Shown here: positions 26,038 through 34,123 of the stretch, in pieces
How the letters are laid out: each line of letters opens with the position of its first letter
Position numbering within the stretch: position 1 is the first letter of the stretch
Origin: Flavobacterium ammoniigenes
GTDB lineage: Bacteria > Bacteroidota > Bacteroidia > Flavobacteriales > Flavobacteriaceae
DNA length: 64,000 nt
Direction: 5' to 3'
Assembly: GCF_020886055.1 (NCBI RefSeq)
Contig: NZ_AP025184.1
Location: 620,001 to 684,000 of the forward strand
Notes under the pieces: generated by a model
Database searches by the model: none
Seen by the model: the letters and a program-made list of their open reading frames with translations, nothing else
What the model was told of the DNA's origin: nothing
Position numbers and translations under genes: made by a program

Positions 26038-26397
26038 TTAGTTTCGATATTCTTCTAATTCAATAGTAACTGCTTCAACATCACCACCAATAGGTGGATT
26101 AATTTTAGAAACACCTAGTTTAATTCTCGAAACAGATGGCGCTTCAGCAAAAATACGAACAATAATTCGGTGCGCCACATGTTCTAACAATTCTGAACGA
26201 ATCGCCATTTCCTCTTCCACGATTTGATTTAAAAGTACATAATCTACTGTATCGGCTAATTTATCGGAGATACACGATTGGCGTAAATCGGTTTTAATTT
26301 CTAAATCCACACGATAATCTGATCCAATTTTACTTTCTTCTACCAAACAACCGTGGTACGAAAAAGTGCGAATATTTTTAAGTTTGATGATCCCCAT
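26038..26397 (-). CDS. folB: Dihydroneopterin aldolase
   Basis: 119 residues. Folate biosynthesis: converts 7,8-dihydroneopterin to 6-hydroxymethyl-dihydropterin and glycolaldehyde. Landmarks are IKLKNIRTFSYHGCLVEESKIGSDYRVDLEI (about 4-34) with the conserved YHG, DTVDYVLLNQIV and the Lys/Pro region SKINPPIGGDVEAVTIEL near the end. Normal length. Divergent from glnS. Confidence 0.95.
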   Translation of the reverse strand: MGIIKLKNIRTFSYHGCLVEESKIGSDYRVDLEIKTDLRQSCISDKLADTVDYVLLNQIVEEEMAIRSELLEHVAHRIIVRIFAEAPSVSRIKLGVSKINPPIGGDVEAVTIELEEYRN

Positions 26398-26520
26398 TGT
26401 TATTTTTTTCTAGATAAATATTTATCGTTTTGATGGGTTAAAAGTACAAAATGTTTTGTTTTTTTAGTTTTAAAACCGAATAAACAAGGGTACAAATCGC
26501 CGAATCATCAACAATTTTGA

Positions 26521-26528
26521 TAACTTTG
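26521..26528 (+). promoter_or_regulatory. -7 promoter element of glnS
   Basis: TAACTTTG, 18 nt before the glnS ATG at 26547. The expected TTG is not clear. It overlaps an in-frame TTG at 26517, which argues against that start. Confidence 0.4.
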
Positions 26529-26546
26529 CCTTTCAAATTTTTTAAA

Positions 26547-28643
26547 ATGGCATCAGAAGAAAAATCATTGCATTTCATCGAACAAATTATAGAAGACAGT
26601 TTAGCCTCAGGTTTTCCTCAGGATCAATTGCGTTTTCGTTTTCCGCCAGAACCAAATGGGTATTTACACATTGGTCACGCAAAATCAATTTGTTTGAATT
26701 TTGGTTTGGGTTTAAAGTACAATGCGCCGGTTAATTTGCGTTTTGACGATACCAATCCCGCCAAAGAAGAGCAAGAATACGTAGATGCTATTAAAGAAGA
26801 TTTGAAATGGTTAGGATTTAATTGGACCGAAGAATTGTATTCGTCTGATTATTTCCAACAGTTATATGACTGGGCAGTTCAAATGATCAAAAACGGTAAG
26901 GCTTATGTAGATAGCCAAACTTCAGAAGAAATGGCCGCTCAAAAAGGAACTCCAACCCAATCAGGTGTTGACGGACCTTACAGAAACCGTTCAGTTGAAG
27001 AAAATTTAGCTTTATTCGAAGCTATGAAAAATGGAGAGTTTTCTGAAGGGACTCATGTTTTACGTGCTAAAATCGATATGGCTTCGACTAATATGTTGAT
27101 GCGCGACCCCTTGATGTATCGTATATTACACCGTCATCATCACAGAACCGCTAATGAATGGAAAATTTATCCGATGTACGATTATGCACATGGAGAAAGT
27201 GATTATTTGGAACAAATTTCACATTCGATTTGCACCTTAGAATTTGTAATGCACCGCGAGTTATATAATTGGTTTTTAGACCAAATTTATGACGCTAATC
27301 AAGTGCGCCCAAATCAATACGAATTTGCTCGTTTGAATTTGAATTATACTGTAATGAGCAAGAGAAAGCTGTTGCAATTGGTTCAAGAAAATTTTGTAGC
27401 CGGATGGGACGATCCAAGAATGCCTACAATTTCCGGTTTACGTAGAAGAGGGTATACCCCAAATTCCATTCGTAAGTTCTGTGATATTATTGGTGTTGCC
27501 AAAAGAGAAAATGTGATAGATTATTCACTTTTAGAGTTTTGCTTGCGCGAAGATTTGAATAAAACAGCGCCTCGAGTGATGGCGGTTTTAGATCCTGTAA
27601 AAGTGGTTATTACCAATTATCCACAAGGAAATGAAGAATGGCTGGATGCCGAAAACAACCAAGAAGACGAAAGCGCTGGTTATAGAAAAGTGCCTTTTTC
27701 TAGAGAATTATATATTGAAAGAGAAGACTTTTTAGAAGAAGCTCCTGCCAAGTTTTTCCGTTTAAGTATAGGAAAAGAGGTTCGCTTGAAAAACGCCTAC
27801 ATCATAAAAGGGGAATCTGTAGTTAAAGATGCAAACGGTAATATTACAGAAATTCATGTTTCGTATGACGAAGACAGCCGAAGCGGGAGCGGGAGTGAAG
27901 CCAGTCAACGAAAAGTATCAGGAACCTTGCACTGGGTTTCGATAAAACATGCCGTTGAGGCCGAAGTGCGCTTGTATGATCGTTTGTTTATTGACGAAGC
28001 ACCTGACAGTCATAAAGAGAAAAATTTCTTAGAATTTATGAATCCCAATTCGTTGCAAATTAGCACCGGATTTGTAGAACCAAGTTTACAAACGGTTCAA
28101 GCAGGCGATAAATTCCAGTTCCAACGGTTGGGTTATTTCAGCGTTGATAAAGATTCAACGTCTGAAAAGTTAGTTTTTAATAAAACTGTTGGGTTGAAAG
28201 ATGCTTGGGAAGAAAAAGGTAAGAAAGAAGAAAACGTATTAATGAATACTCAAAAAGAAATCAATAAATACGTTAAAGAAAAAGACGCTTCGGCTGCCAA
28301 AGCTATTTTGAAGACAATTATCGAAAACATCAAAACCATTGATAATTATAGTTTGGTCAATCAAACCATTGTAAAAAACATCAAAAACGACAACAATTCT
28401 TTATTGTTTGCTAATTTGATTTTAGAACATTCAGACAAAGTAAATCCATCCGACATTGATTCGGAGGCTTTATCAAAATTATATACTATGTCTTTAAAAA
28501 GCCAATTGGCTTTAGTGCGAATAGCAGTGTTACAAAATTTGATTCACGATGCGGTTAATTTAGAAAATTTCAAACCTACATTATTTGAATTAAAAGCAAC
28601 GGAAAAAAATGAATTGGTTATTTCACTTTTGAACCAAATTTAA
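26547..28643 (+). CDS. glnS: Glutamine-tRNA ligase with C-terminal extension
   Basis: 698 residues from ATG 26547. Class I synthetase charging tRNA-Gln. The HIGH motif is in PPEPNGYLHIGHAKS (about 33-47), the KMSKS motif appears as VMSKRKL (about 263-269), and the anticodon-binding beta barrels follow to about residue 550. About 140 further residues, mostly helical (NTQKEINKYVKEKDASAAKA onward), exceed the roughly 550 of the E. coli enzyme. In some bacteria GlnRS carries a YqeY-type tail that aids tRNA binding; I cannot confirm that type here. A terminator follows 22 bp downstream. Confidence 0.96.
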   Translation: MASEEKSLHFIEQIIEDSLASGFPQDQLRFRFPPEPNGYLHIGHAKSICLNFGLGLKYNAPVNLRFDDTNPAKEEQEYVDAIKEDLKWLGFNWTEELYSSDYFQQLYDWAVQMIKNGKAYVDSQTSEEMAAQKGTPTQSGVDGPYRNRSVEENLALFEAMKNGEFSEGTHVLRAKIDMASTNMLMRDPLMYRILHRHHHRTANEWKIYPMYDYAHGESDYLEQISHSICTLEFVMHRELYNWFLDQIYDANQVRPNQYEFARLNLNYTVMSKRKLLQLVQENFVAGWDDPRMPTISGLRRRGYTPNSIRKFCDIIGVAKRENVIDYSLLEFCLREDLNKTAPRVMAVLDPVKVVITNYPQGNEEWLDAENNQEDESAGYRKVPFSRELYIEREDFLEEAPAKFFRLSIGKEVRLKNAYIIKGESVVKDANGNITEIHVSYDEDSRSGSGSEASQRKVSGTLHWVSIKHAVEAEVRLYDRLFIDEAPDSHKEKNFLEFMNPNSLQISTGFVEPSLQTVQAGDKFQFQRLGYFSVDKDSTSEKLVFNKTVGLKDAWEEKGKKEENVLMNTQKEINKYVKEKDASAAKAILKTIIENIKTIDNYSLVNQTIVKNIKNDNNSLLFANLILEHSDKVNPSDIDSEALSKLYTMSLKSQLALVRIAVLQNLIHDAVNLENFKPTLFELKATEKNELVISLLNQI

Positions 28644-28665
28644 TTTATTCGCTTTTATAAATTCC

Positions 28666-28689
28666 AAACCCGCTTTATAGCGGGTTTTT
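28666..28689 (+). terminator. Terminator of glnS
   Basis: Stem AAACCCGCT / AGCGGGTTT with loop TTAT, then a T-run. Confidence 0.88.
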
Positions 28690-28740
28690 GTTATTATAAA
28701 TTGTCTTTATTGTAATTTCATTTTTTATTGATTTAAATAA

Positions 28741-28770
28741 TTAAAACCGGCTTAAATAAATCGGTTTTAA
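28741..28770. repeat. Inverted repeat upstream of the ytxH unit
   Basis: TTAAAACCG, 12 nt, CGGTTTTAA: a perfect 9-bp inverted repeat with a following weak T-run (AGCAATTTTTTT). It could be a second terminator or a regulator site; the 28690-28938 gap holds nothing else I can name apart from a TACCTTTA string at 28904-28911, a near match to the -7 box. Confidence 0.4.
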
Positions 28771-28938
28771 AGCAATTTTTTTCTTTTTATAGCACAATAC
28801 ATCTTTATTGTAAAACAAAAGCTTTAAAAGCAGCTGTGCGTTTTTTATCTTGCATTAAGACACTTTAACGAGTTCTTAAGGACAAAAAGAAAATTATTGT
28901 TGTACCTTTAATGGAGAAATCTTTAAATAAAAGAAATT

Positions 28939-29268
28939 ATGTCAAATACTTCAGGAAATTCTTTGTTGGCACTTTTAACAGGCGCATTGATTGGAGCGGG
29001 AATTGGAATTTTGTATGCTCCTGATAAGGGAACAAAAACAAGAGAAAAAATAAAAGACGGTTTTCAAGATGCCAAAGACGATTTGAAAACGAAACTTGAC
29101 GAAGTTTCAGAGCAATTAAAAAGCAAGTTAAATAACTCTAAAGACAATCTAGAAGATTCGTTTGAAGAGATGGTTTCCAACGCAAGTCACAAAACCGAAG
29201 ATTTAATTTTGTTTTTAGAACAAAAGTTGGCCGAGTTGAAAGAGCAAAATGCCAAACTTCAAAAATAA
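28939..29268 (+). CDS. YtxH domain protein
   Basis: 109 residues. A Gly/Ala-rich N-terminal membrane segment (LLALLTGALIGAGIGILYAPDKGTKTREKI) defines YtxH, followed by an amphipathic, charged helical tail (about 30-109) like DUF883/YqjD proteins. General-stress, membrane-attached, function poorly known. First of three small genes that look like the E. coli yqjD-yqjE-yqjK trio. Confidence 0.88.
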   Translation: MSNTSGNSLLALLTGALIGAGIGILYAPDKGTKTREKIKDGFQDAKDDLKTKLDEVSEQLKSKLNNSKDNLEDSFEEMVSNASHKTEDLILFLEQKLAELKEQNAKLQK

Positions 29269-29290
29269 GTTTCAACTAAAATATATCATT

Positions 29291-29641
29291 ATGGCTTTTG
29301 AAGAAATAAAAAATCAATCCGAACAAATTCAAGAACATGCCAAAGGTTATGTCGAATCTTATGTAGAATATTATAAACTTCAAGGTTTTAAAATCTTAAT
29401 GCAATCTACCACTATGATGGTTAAGTTTCTTTTAATCGGGATATGTTTGAGTATGGTTATTTTGTTTGGTTCCATTGCTGTAGCTTTTGCAATAGGTGCT
29501 TATTTAGACAATATCGTTTTAGGCTTTTTATCGGTGGGCGGTTTTTATTTACTAGTTACAGGCTTGTTGTTTTTGGTAAAAGACAAGATTGTTGAAGGCC
29601 CTATTTTAGAAAAATTTTCAACCATTTTTTTTAATGATTAA
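29291..29641 (+). CDS. Phage-holin-like (YqjE-type) membrane protein
   Basis: 116 residues from ATG 29291; a longer frame from 29249 would overlap ytxH. An amphipathic N-terminal helix (AFEEIKNQSEQIQEHAKGYVESYVEYYKL) and two transmembrane helices (about 42-65 and 71-93) with a glycine turn, matching the holin superfamily III/YqjE pattern. Not a prophage gene: the context is a stress/envelope trio. 2 bp before the next gene. Confidence 0.82.
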   Translation: MAFEEIKNQSEQIQEHAKGYVESYVEYYKLQGFKILMQSTTMMVKFLLIGICLSMVILFGSIAVAFAIGAYLDNIVLGFLSVGGFYLLVTGLLFLVKDKIVEGPILEKFSTIFFND

Positions 29642-29643
29642 GC

Positions 29644-29895
29644 ATGGCTAAAAAATATTCTTCCTACGACCAAATTAATGCCGACTTAGAAATGATTAAG
29701 TTGGAACGAGAAATTCATTTACAACATATTTTGTTGAATGTGGAAAAAACAAAAGAATCTATCCAACCCGAAAATTTATTTAAGGAAGCATTAAAATCGC
29801 TACAATTTAAATTGTCAAGTTCTTACGGAATGATTTTGCAAATAGCGATCCCGTATTTTATCAATTGGCTTATCCATAAAAAAAGAGGCGATTAA
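29644..29895 (+). CDS. Small protein of the ytxH-yqjE unit (YqjK position)
   Basis: 83 residues, charged and helical with one weakly hydrophobic C-terminal stretch (GMILQIAIPYFINWLI, about 62-77). It occupies the YqjK position and may be family DUF6327, from memory. Function unknown; probably membrane-associated with its two upstream partners. Its stop codon lies in the loop of a terminator. Confidence 0.75.
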   Translation: MAKKYSSYDQINADLEMIKLEREIHLQHILLNVEKTKESIQPENLFKEALKSLQFKLSSSYGMILQIAIPYFINWLIHKKRGD

Positions 29896-29904
29896 GCCTC
29901 TTTT
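29881..29904. terminator. Bidirectional terminator
   Basis: Stem AAAAGAGGC / GCCTCTTTT with loop GATTAA, spanning the stop of the 83-residue gene and serving gltX on the other strand. Confidence 0.8.
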
Positions 29905-29925
29905 CTATTTATATCAAATCCAGAA

Positions 29926-31431
29926 TTACAAACTAGCGATTGCTTTTTGAATTCGTTCAACGGTTGCTTCTTTTCCAATTAATTCAGCAATATCAAATAG
30001 GTGAGGACCTTTTAATGCGCCTACCAAACTCAAACGGAAAGGTTGCATCACTTTCCCCATTCCTATTTCGTTTGCCGTCATCCATTCTTTTACAATAGTT
30101 TCAATATTTGCCGCTTTAAAATCTTCAATTCCTTCTAAAACCGAAATCAAATTTTGCATTAAAGCAGGTGTTTCTTCTTTCCAGTTTTTGGTTGCTTTTT
30201 CATCATAGGAACTTGGTGCTTCAAAAAAGTAATCGCTCAACTCCCAAAATTCTGATACAAAATGAGCACGCTCTTTGATCAATGAAATAATGGTAATTAA
30301 TTTGATTTCTTCAAATGCAATTCCTTTTTCCTTCAAAATAGGAGCGAAGGCTTTCGCCAAATTAACATCTGTTTGTTGCATCAAGTAGTGGTGATTGAAC
30401 CATTTATTTTTTTCAGGATCAAATTTTGCCCCAGCTTTATGCACTCGGTTCAAATCAAAATTTTGAACTAATTCTTCCAAAGAAAACAATTCTTTTTCTG
30501 TCCCGTCATTCCAACCTAATAAGGCTAAAAAGTTAACTACTGCTTCTGGAAAAAATCCTTTTTCTCTATATCCCGATGAAAATCCTTCAGGAGTTTTCCA
30601 TTCCAACGGGAATACAGGGAAACCCATTTTGTCACCATCTCTTTTAGATAATTTTCCATTACCAATTGGTTTTAAGATCAAAGGTAAATGAGCAAATTCA
30701 GGGGCTTCCCAACCAAAAGCGCGATACAACAAAACATGTAAAGGCATGGAAGGCAACCATTCCTCACCACGAATTACGTGTGAGGTTTCCATTAAATGAT
30801 CGTCTACAATATTCGCTAAGTGATAGGTTGGCATCCCGTCGCTTTTAAACAATACTTTATCGTCTAATAGGTTGGTTTCAAATTTCACTTCTCCGCGAAT
30901 GATATCTTGTAAATATAAGGTTTCGTTTACAGGCGTTTTGAATCGGATCACATAGTCTTCGCCAGACGCAATTCTTTTCTCGGTTGCGTCTTTAGACAAT
31001 ACTAGTGAAGTATCTAATTTTTCTCTATTATGATGATTGTAGATAAATGTTTTGCCTTGTTCTTCGTGCTGTTTTCTTTGGGCATCTAAAGCTTCGGCAG
31101 TATCAAAAGCATAATAGGCATTACCTGAATTTATCAATTCATCTGCATATTGTTGGTACAGTTCTTTTCTTTCACTTTGGCGATATGGGCCAAACTTTTC
31201 ATTCTTCCCAACGGTTTCGTCAGGAGCAATTCCTAACCAATTTAAAGCTTCCAAAATGTATTCTTCAGCACCTGGAACAAAACGATTTTGGTCAGTGTCT
31301 TCTATCCGTAAAAAGAAGGTTCCGTTGTTTTTTTTGGCAAACAAATAATTAAATAATGCGGTACGAACCCCGCCTATATGTAATGGTCCTGTTGGACTTG
31401 GTGCAAAACGCACGCGGATTGGCTTTGACAT
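29926..31431 (-). CDS. gltX: Glutamate-tRNA ligase
   Basis: 501 residues. Class I synthetase charging tRNA-Glu. HIGH motif in APSPTGPLHIGGVRTAL (about 9-25), KMSKS motif as GKLSKRDG (about 260-267), C-terminal helical anticodon-binding domain. Normal length. The presence of glnS in the same window means Gln-tRNA is made directly, so this should be a discriminating GluRS. Confidence 0.97.
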   Translation of the reverse strand: MSKPIRVRFAPSPTGPLHIGGVRTALFNYLFAKKNNGTFFLRIEDTDQNRFVPGAEEYILEALNWLGIAPDETVGKNEKFGPYRQSERKELYQQYADELINSGNAYYAFDTAEALDAQRKQHEEQGKTFIYNHHNREKLDTSLVLSKDATEKRIASGEDYVIRFKTPVNETLYLQDIIRGEVKFETNLLDDKVLFKSDGMPTYHLANIVDDHLMETSHVIRGEEWLPSMPLHVLLYRAFGWEAPEFAHLPLILKPIGNGKLSKRDGDKMGFPVFPLEWKTPEGFSSGYREKGFFPEAVVNFLALLGWNDGTEKELFSLEELVQNFDLNRVHKAGAKFDPEKNKWFNHHYLMQQTDVNLAKAFAPILKEKGIAFEEIKLITIISLIKERAHFVSEFWELSDYFFEAPSSYDEKATKNWKEETPALMQNLISVLEGIEDFKAANIETIVKEWMTANEIGMGKVMQPFRLSLVGALKGPHLFDIAELIGKEATVERIQKAIASL

Positions 31432-31451
31432 GTTAACTTTTTTATCTTTTG

Positions 31452-31459
31452 CAAATATA
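31452..31459 (-). promoter_or_regulatory. -7 promoter element of gltX
   Basis: TATATTTG on the minus strand, 20 nt before the gltX ATG. The 288-bp gap between gltX and ybeY otherwise holds only the ybeY promoter element and an unlikely 63-codon frame. Confidence 0.4.
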
Positions 31460-31669
31460 GCTTCAAATTATGTATTTTTTAATTGATTTTTTTACGCACA
31501 TGTATTCTCTCAATTTTGTATCCCAAAATACTAATTCACCTGCCGGTTTTATTTATGGGTTACTGGAGTTATATGTGGAGCATCATGTAACTTCTCATCC
31601 TTATTTAGGCAGTAACTATTCCGTATTTAGAATATTGTACTCACATGAAAATATTAATTAGACAATCAT

Positions 31670-31677
31670 TACCTTTG
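31670..31677 (+). promoter_or_regulatory. -7 promoter element of ybeY-mnmG
   Basis: TACCTTTG, about 42 nt before the ybeY ATG; no TTG at the expected distance. Confidence 0.45.
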
Positions 31678-31719
31678 CGTTCGGATTTTAACTAAAAGAT
31701 TCATTTTTTTTATTACAAC

Positions 31720-32145
31720 ATGATTGATTTTAATTACGAAACGGAGTTTACAATAGAGAACGAAGAAGCAATTGCTACTTGGTTGTCTCGAGTAATTGTT
31801 TCTGAAAACAAAAAAGAAGGAGAGATTAATTACATTTTTTGTGATGATGAATACCTTTTAAAAATCAACTTAGAATACCTAAATCACGACACGCTCACGG
31901 ATATTATTAGCTTTGACTATTCCATGGGTAACGAACTCAATGGAGATATTTTTGTTTCGGTCGAAAGGGTTCGAGACAACGCAAACGATTTTAAAGTTTC
32001 GTTCGAAGACGAACTTAAACGCGTTCTAGTTCACGGGATATTACACTACTGTGGTTACAAGGACAAAACAGACGAAGAGGAAAAAATAATGCGTTCTAAA
32101 GAAGACGAAAAATTAGCAATGTTTCACGTGGAACACAAACAATAA
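31720..32145 (+). CDS. ybeY: Endoribonuclease YbeY
   Basis: 141 residues. Zinc-dependent RNase for 16S rRNA 3'-end maturation and ribosome quality control. The metal-binding motif H-G-x-L-H-Y-x-G-Y-x-D appears as VHGILHYCGYKD (about 107-118), with the family's SFDY and GDIFVS earlier. The last codons (FHVEHKQ) coincide with a parS-like 16-mer. 38 bp before mnmG, likely one unit. Confidence 0.95.
   Translation: MIDFNYETEFTIENEEAIATWLSRVIVSENKKEGEINYIFCDDEYLLKINLEYLNHDTLTDIISFDYSMGNELNGDIFVSVERVRDNANDFKVSFEDELKRVLVHGILHYCGYKDKTDEEEKIMRSKEDEKLAMFHVEHKQ
32120..32135. other. parS: parS site (ParB-binding) inside the 3' end of ybeY
   Basis: TGTTTCACGTGGAACA is the exact reverse complement of TGTTCCACGTGAAACA, which fits the broad bacterial consensus TGTTNCACGTGAAACA at every fixed position. 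It encodes Phe-His-Val-Glu-His of YbeY. About 10 kb from the origin candidate, where ParB/Spo0J would load for segregation. Confidence 0.85.
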
Positions 32146-32183
32146 AAATCAATCCCATCCCAATAGAATTAAACTTATAGAAA

Positions 32184-34055
32184 ATGTTTTTAAACGAGTA
32201 TGATGTAATTGTTGTCGGAGCAGGTCACGCTGGTTGTGAGGCCGCCGCCGCTGCTGCTAATTTAGGCTCATCCACTTTATTGGTAACCATGAGTTTGCAA
32301 AACATTGCGCAAATGTCTTGCAATCCCGCCATGGGAGGTATCGCAAAAGGACAAATTGTACGAGAGATTGATGCTTTGGGAGGATACTCTGGAATTGTAT
32401 CTGACAAGACCGCAATACAGTTTAAAATGCTCAATAAATCCAAAGGTCCTGCTATGTGGTCCCCGCGAGTTCAGAGCGATAGAATGCGTTTTTCTGAAGA
32501 GTGGAGATTGATGTTGGAAGCGACTCCAAATCTAGATTTTTACCAAGAAATGGTTAGTGGTTTACTCATTGAAAATGGAAAAATTAAAGGCATTCGATCT
32601 GCTCTTGGAATCGAAATTAAAGCTAAATCGGTTGTGCTTACTAATGGGACTTTTTTGAATGGATTGATTCATATTGGAGAAAAACAATTTGGAGGAGGAA
32701 GAGCAGGAGAGAGTGCTTCTTACGGTATCACGGAAGATTTAGTCAAAGCTGGTTTTCAAGCAGGGAGAATGAAAACAGGAACACCCCCACGTGTAGATGG
32801 ACGTTCTTTAGATTATTCTAAAATGAATGAAGAAAAAGGAGATGCTAAACCTGATAAATTTTCATATTCAGATGTAACTTCACCATTGATCCACCAAAGG
32901 TCGTGTCACATGACCTACACTTCGTTAGACGTTCACGATATTTTAAGAGAAGGATTTGATCGTTCTCCTATGTTCAATGGTAGAATTAAGAGTCTGGGGC
33001 CAAGATATTGTCCTTCTATTGAAGATAAAATTAACCGTTTTGCAGACAAGGAACGACACCAATTGTTTGTAGAGCCAGAAGGATGGAAAACTTGTGAAGT
33101 CTATGTAAACGGATTTTCTACCTCTTTGCCAGAAGACATCCAATTTAAAGCCTTGAGCTCTGTAGCAGGCTTCGAAAAGGTTAAATTTCTTAGACCTGGC
33201 TATGCTATTGAATACGATTATTTTCCACCAACACAATTAAAACACACCTTGGAAACTAAGCTGGTTGAGGGATTGTATTTTGCTGGACAAATAAACGGAA
33301 CAACCGGTTATGAGGAAGCTGCCTCACAAGGGTTAATGGCCGGAATCAATGCGCATTTAAAAGTACATGAAAAAGCACCGTTAATCTTGAAAAGAGACGA
33401 GGCTTACATCGGAGTTCTAATAGATGATTTGATTACCAAAGGAACAGAAGAGCCTTATAGAATGTTTACTTCCCGAGCTGAATATAGAACTTTATTACGT
33501 CAAGATAATGCCGATTTTAGATTGACACCTATGTCGTATGAGATTGGACTAGCTTCGGAAGCGCGTTTGCGCCGAATGGAATTTAAAAGAAATGAGTCTG
33601 AAAAAATGGTTGATTTTTTCAAAGACACAAGCGTTTCTGTAGCGGAAACGAATCCTATTTTGGAAGCAAAAGACACCGCTTTAATTACACAAGGAGATAA
33701 AATGTTTAAAATATTTTCACGTCCGCAAATTGATTTAGATGACATGTTGCGATTTGAAAAAGTAACTGCTTATATCGAAGAAAATAAATTAGATCAAGAG
33801 ATTTTGGAACAAGCCGAAATTCAGGTAAAATATTCAGGTTATATAGAAAAAGAAAGAAACAACGCTGATAAATTAACGCGTTTGGAAGATGTTAAGATAC
33901 CTGAAGATTTTGATTATAACAAAATCAAATCCATGTCTATTGAAGCTAAACAGAAACTTACTAAAATCAAACCTGCAACTATTGCACAAGCTTCACGAAT
34001 AAGCGGTGTGTCTCCGAGCGACGTTTCTGTATTATTAATTTATATGGGCAGATAA
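32184..34055 (+). CDS. mnmG: tRNA uridine-5-carboxymethylaminomethyl modification enzyme MnmG
   Basis: 623 residues. With MnmE it installs the carboxymethylaminomethyl group on wobble U34 of several tRNAs. FAD-binding DVIVVGAGHAGCEAA (about 8-22), the signature CNPAMGGIAKGQIVREIDALGG, GGGRAGESAS and the C-terminal helical MnmE-binding domain are all present. Length is normal. mnmG (gidA) is a classic neighbour of the replication origin. Starts 38 bp after ybeY and is followed by the second parS. Confidence 0.98.
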   Translation: MFLNEYDVIVVGAGHAGCEAAAAAANLGSSTLLVTMSLQNIAQMSCNPAMGGIAKGQIVREIDALGGYSGIVSDKTAIQFKMLNKSKGPAMWSPRVQSDRMRFSEEWRLMLEATPNLDFYQEMVSGLLIENGKIKGIRSALGIEIKAKSVVLTNGTFLNGLIHIGEKQFGGGRAGESASYGITEDLVKAGFQAGRMKTGTPPRVDGRSLDYSKMNEEKGDAKPDKFSYSDVTSPLIHQRSCHMTYTSLDVHDILREGFDRSPMFNGRIKSLGPRYCPSIEDKINRFADKERHQLFVEPEGWKTCEVYVNGFSTSLPEDIQFKALSSVAGFEKVKFLRPGYAIEYDYFPPTQLKHTLETKLVEGLYFAGQINGTTGYEEAASQGLMAGINAHLKVHEKAPLILKRDEAYIGVLIDDLITKGTEEPYRMFTSRAEYRTLLRQDNADFRLTPMSYEIGLASEARLRRMEFKRNESEKMVDFFKDTSVSVAETNPILEAKDTALITQGDKMFKIFSRPQIDLDDMLRFEKVTAYIEENKLDQEILEQAEIQVKYSGYIEKERNNADKLTRLEDVKIPEDFDYNKIKSMSIEAKQKLTKIKPATIAQASRISGVSPSDVSVLLIYMGR

Positions 34056-34057
34056 AT

Positions 34058-34073
34058 TGTTCCACGTGAAACC
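34058..34073. other. parS: Second parS-like site, just after mnmG
   Basis: TGTTCCACGTGAAACC matches TGTTNCACGTGAAACA except for the last base. It begins 3 nt after the mnmG stop, in the mnmG-methyltransferase gap, and is 1.9 kb from the first site. Confidence 0.75.
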
Positions 34074-34123
34074 ATATCACGAAGTCTTGTTTTTAAAAGG
34101 ATGTTTTAAAAGAATACAAATAA

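Noticed and set aside
29249..29290. Longer start of the holin-like gene
   Set aside because: It overlaps ytxH and has no family counterpart; the ATG at 29291 gives the typical start.
28939..29641. Prophage remnant because of a holin-like protein
   Set aside because: No other phage gene is near; the ytxH-yqjE-like order explains the holin similarity.
31470..31661. 63-codon open frame in the gltX-ybeY gap
   Set aside because: Low-complexity, AT-driven frame that overlaps the ybeY promoter region; no recognisable domain and no promoter of its own.
32788..32793. CACGTG core in mnmG as a third parS
   Set aside because: The flanks (CCC before, TAG after) do not match the TGTTNCACGTGAAACA consensus.
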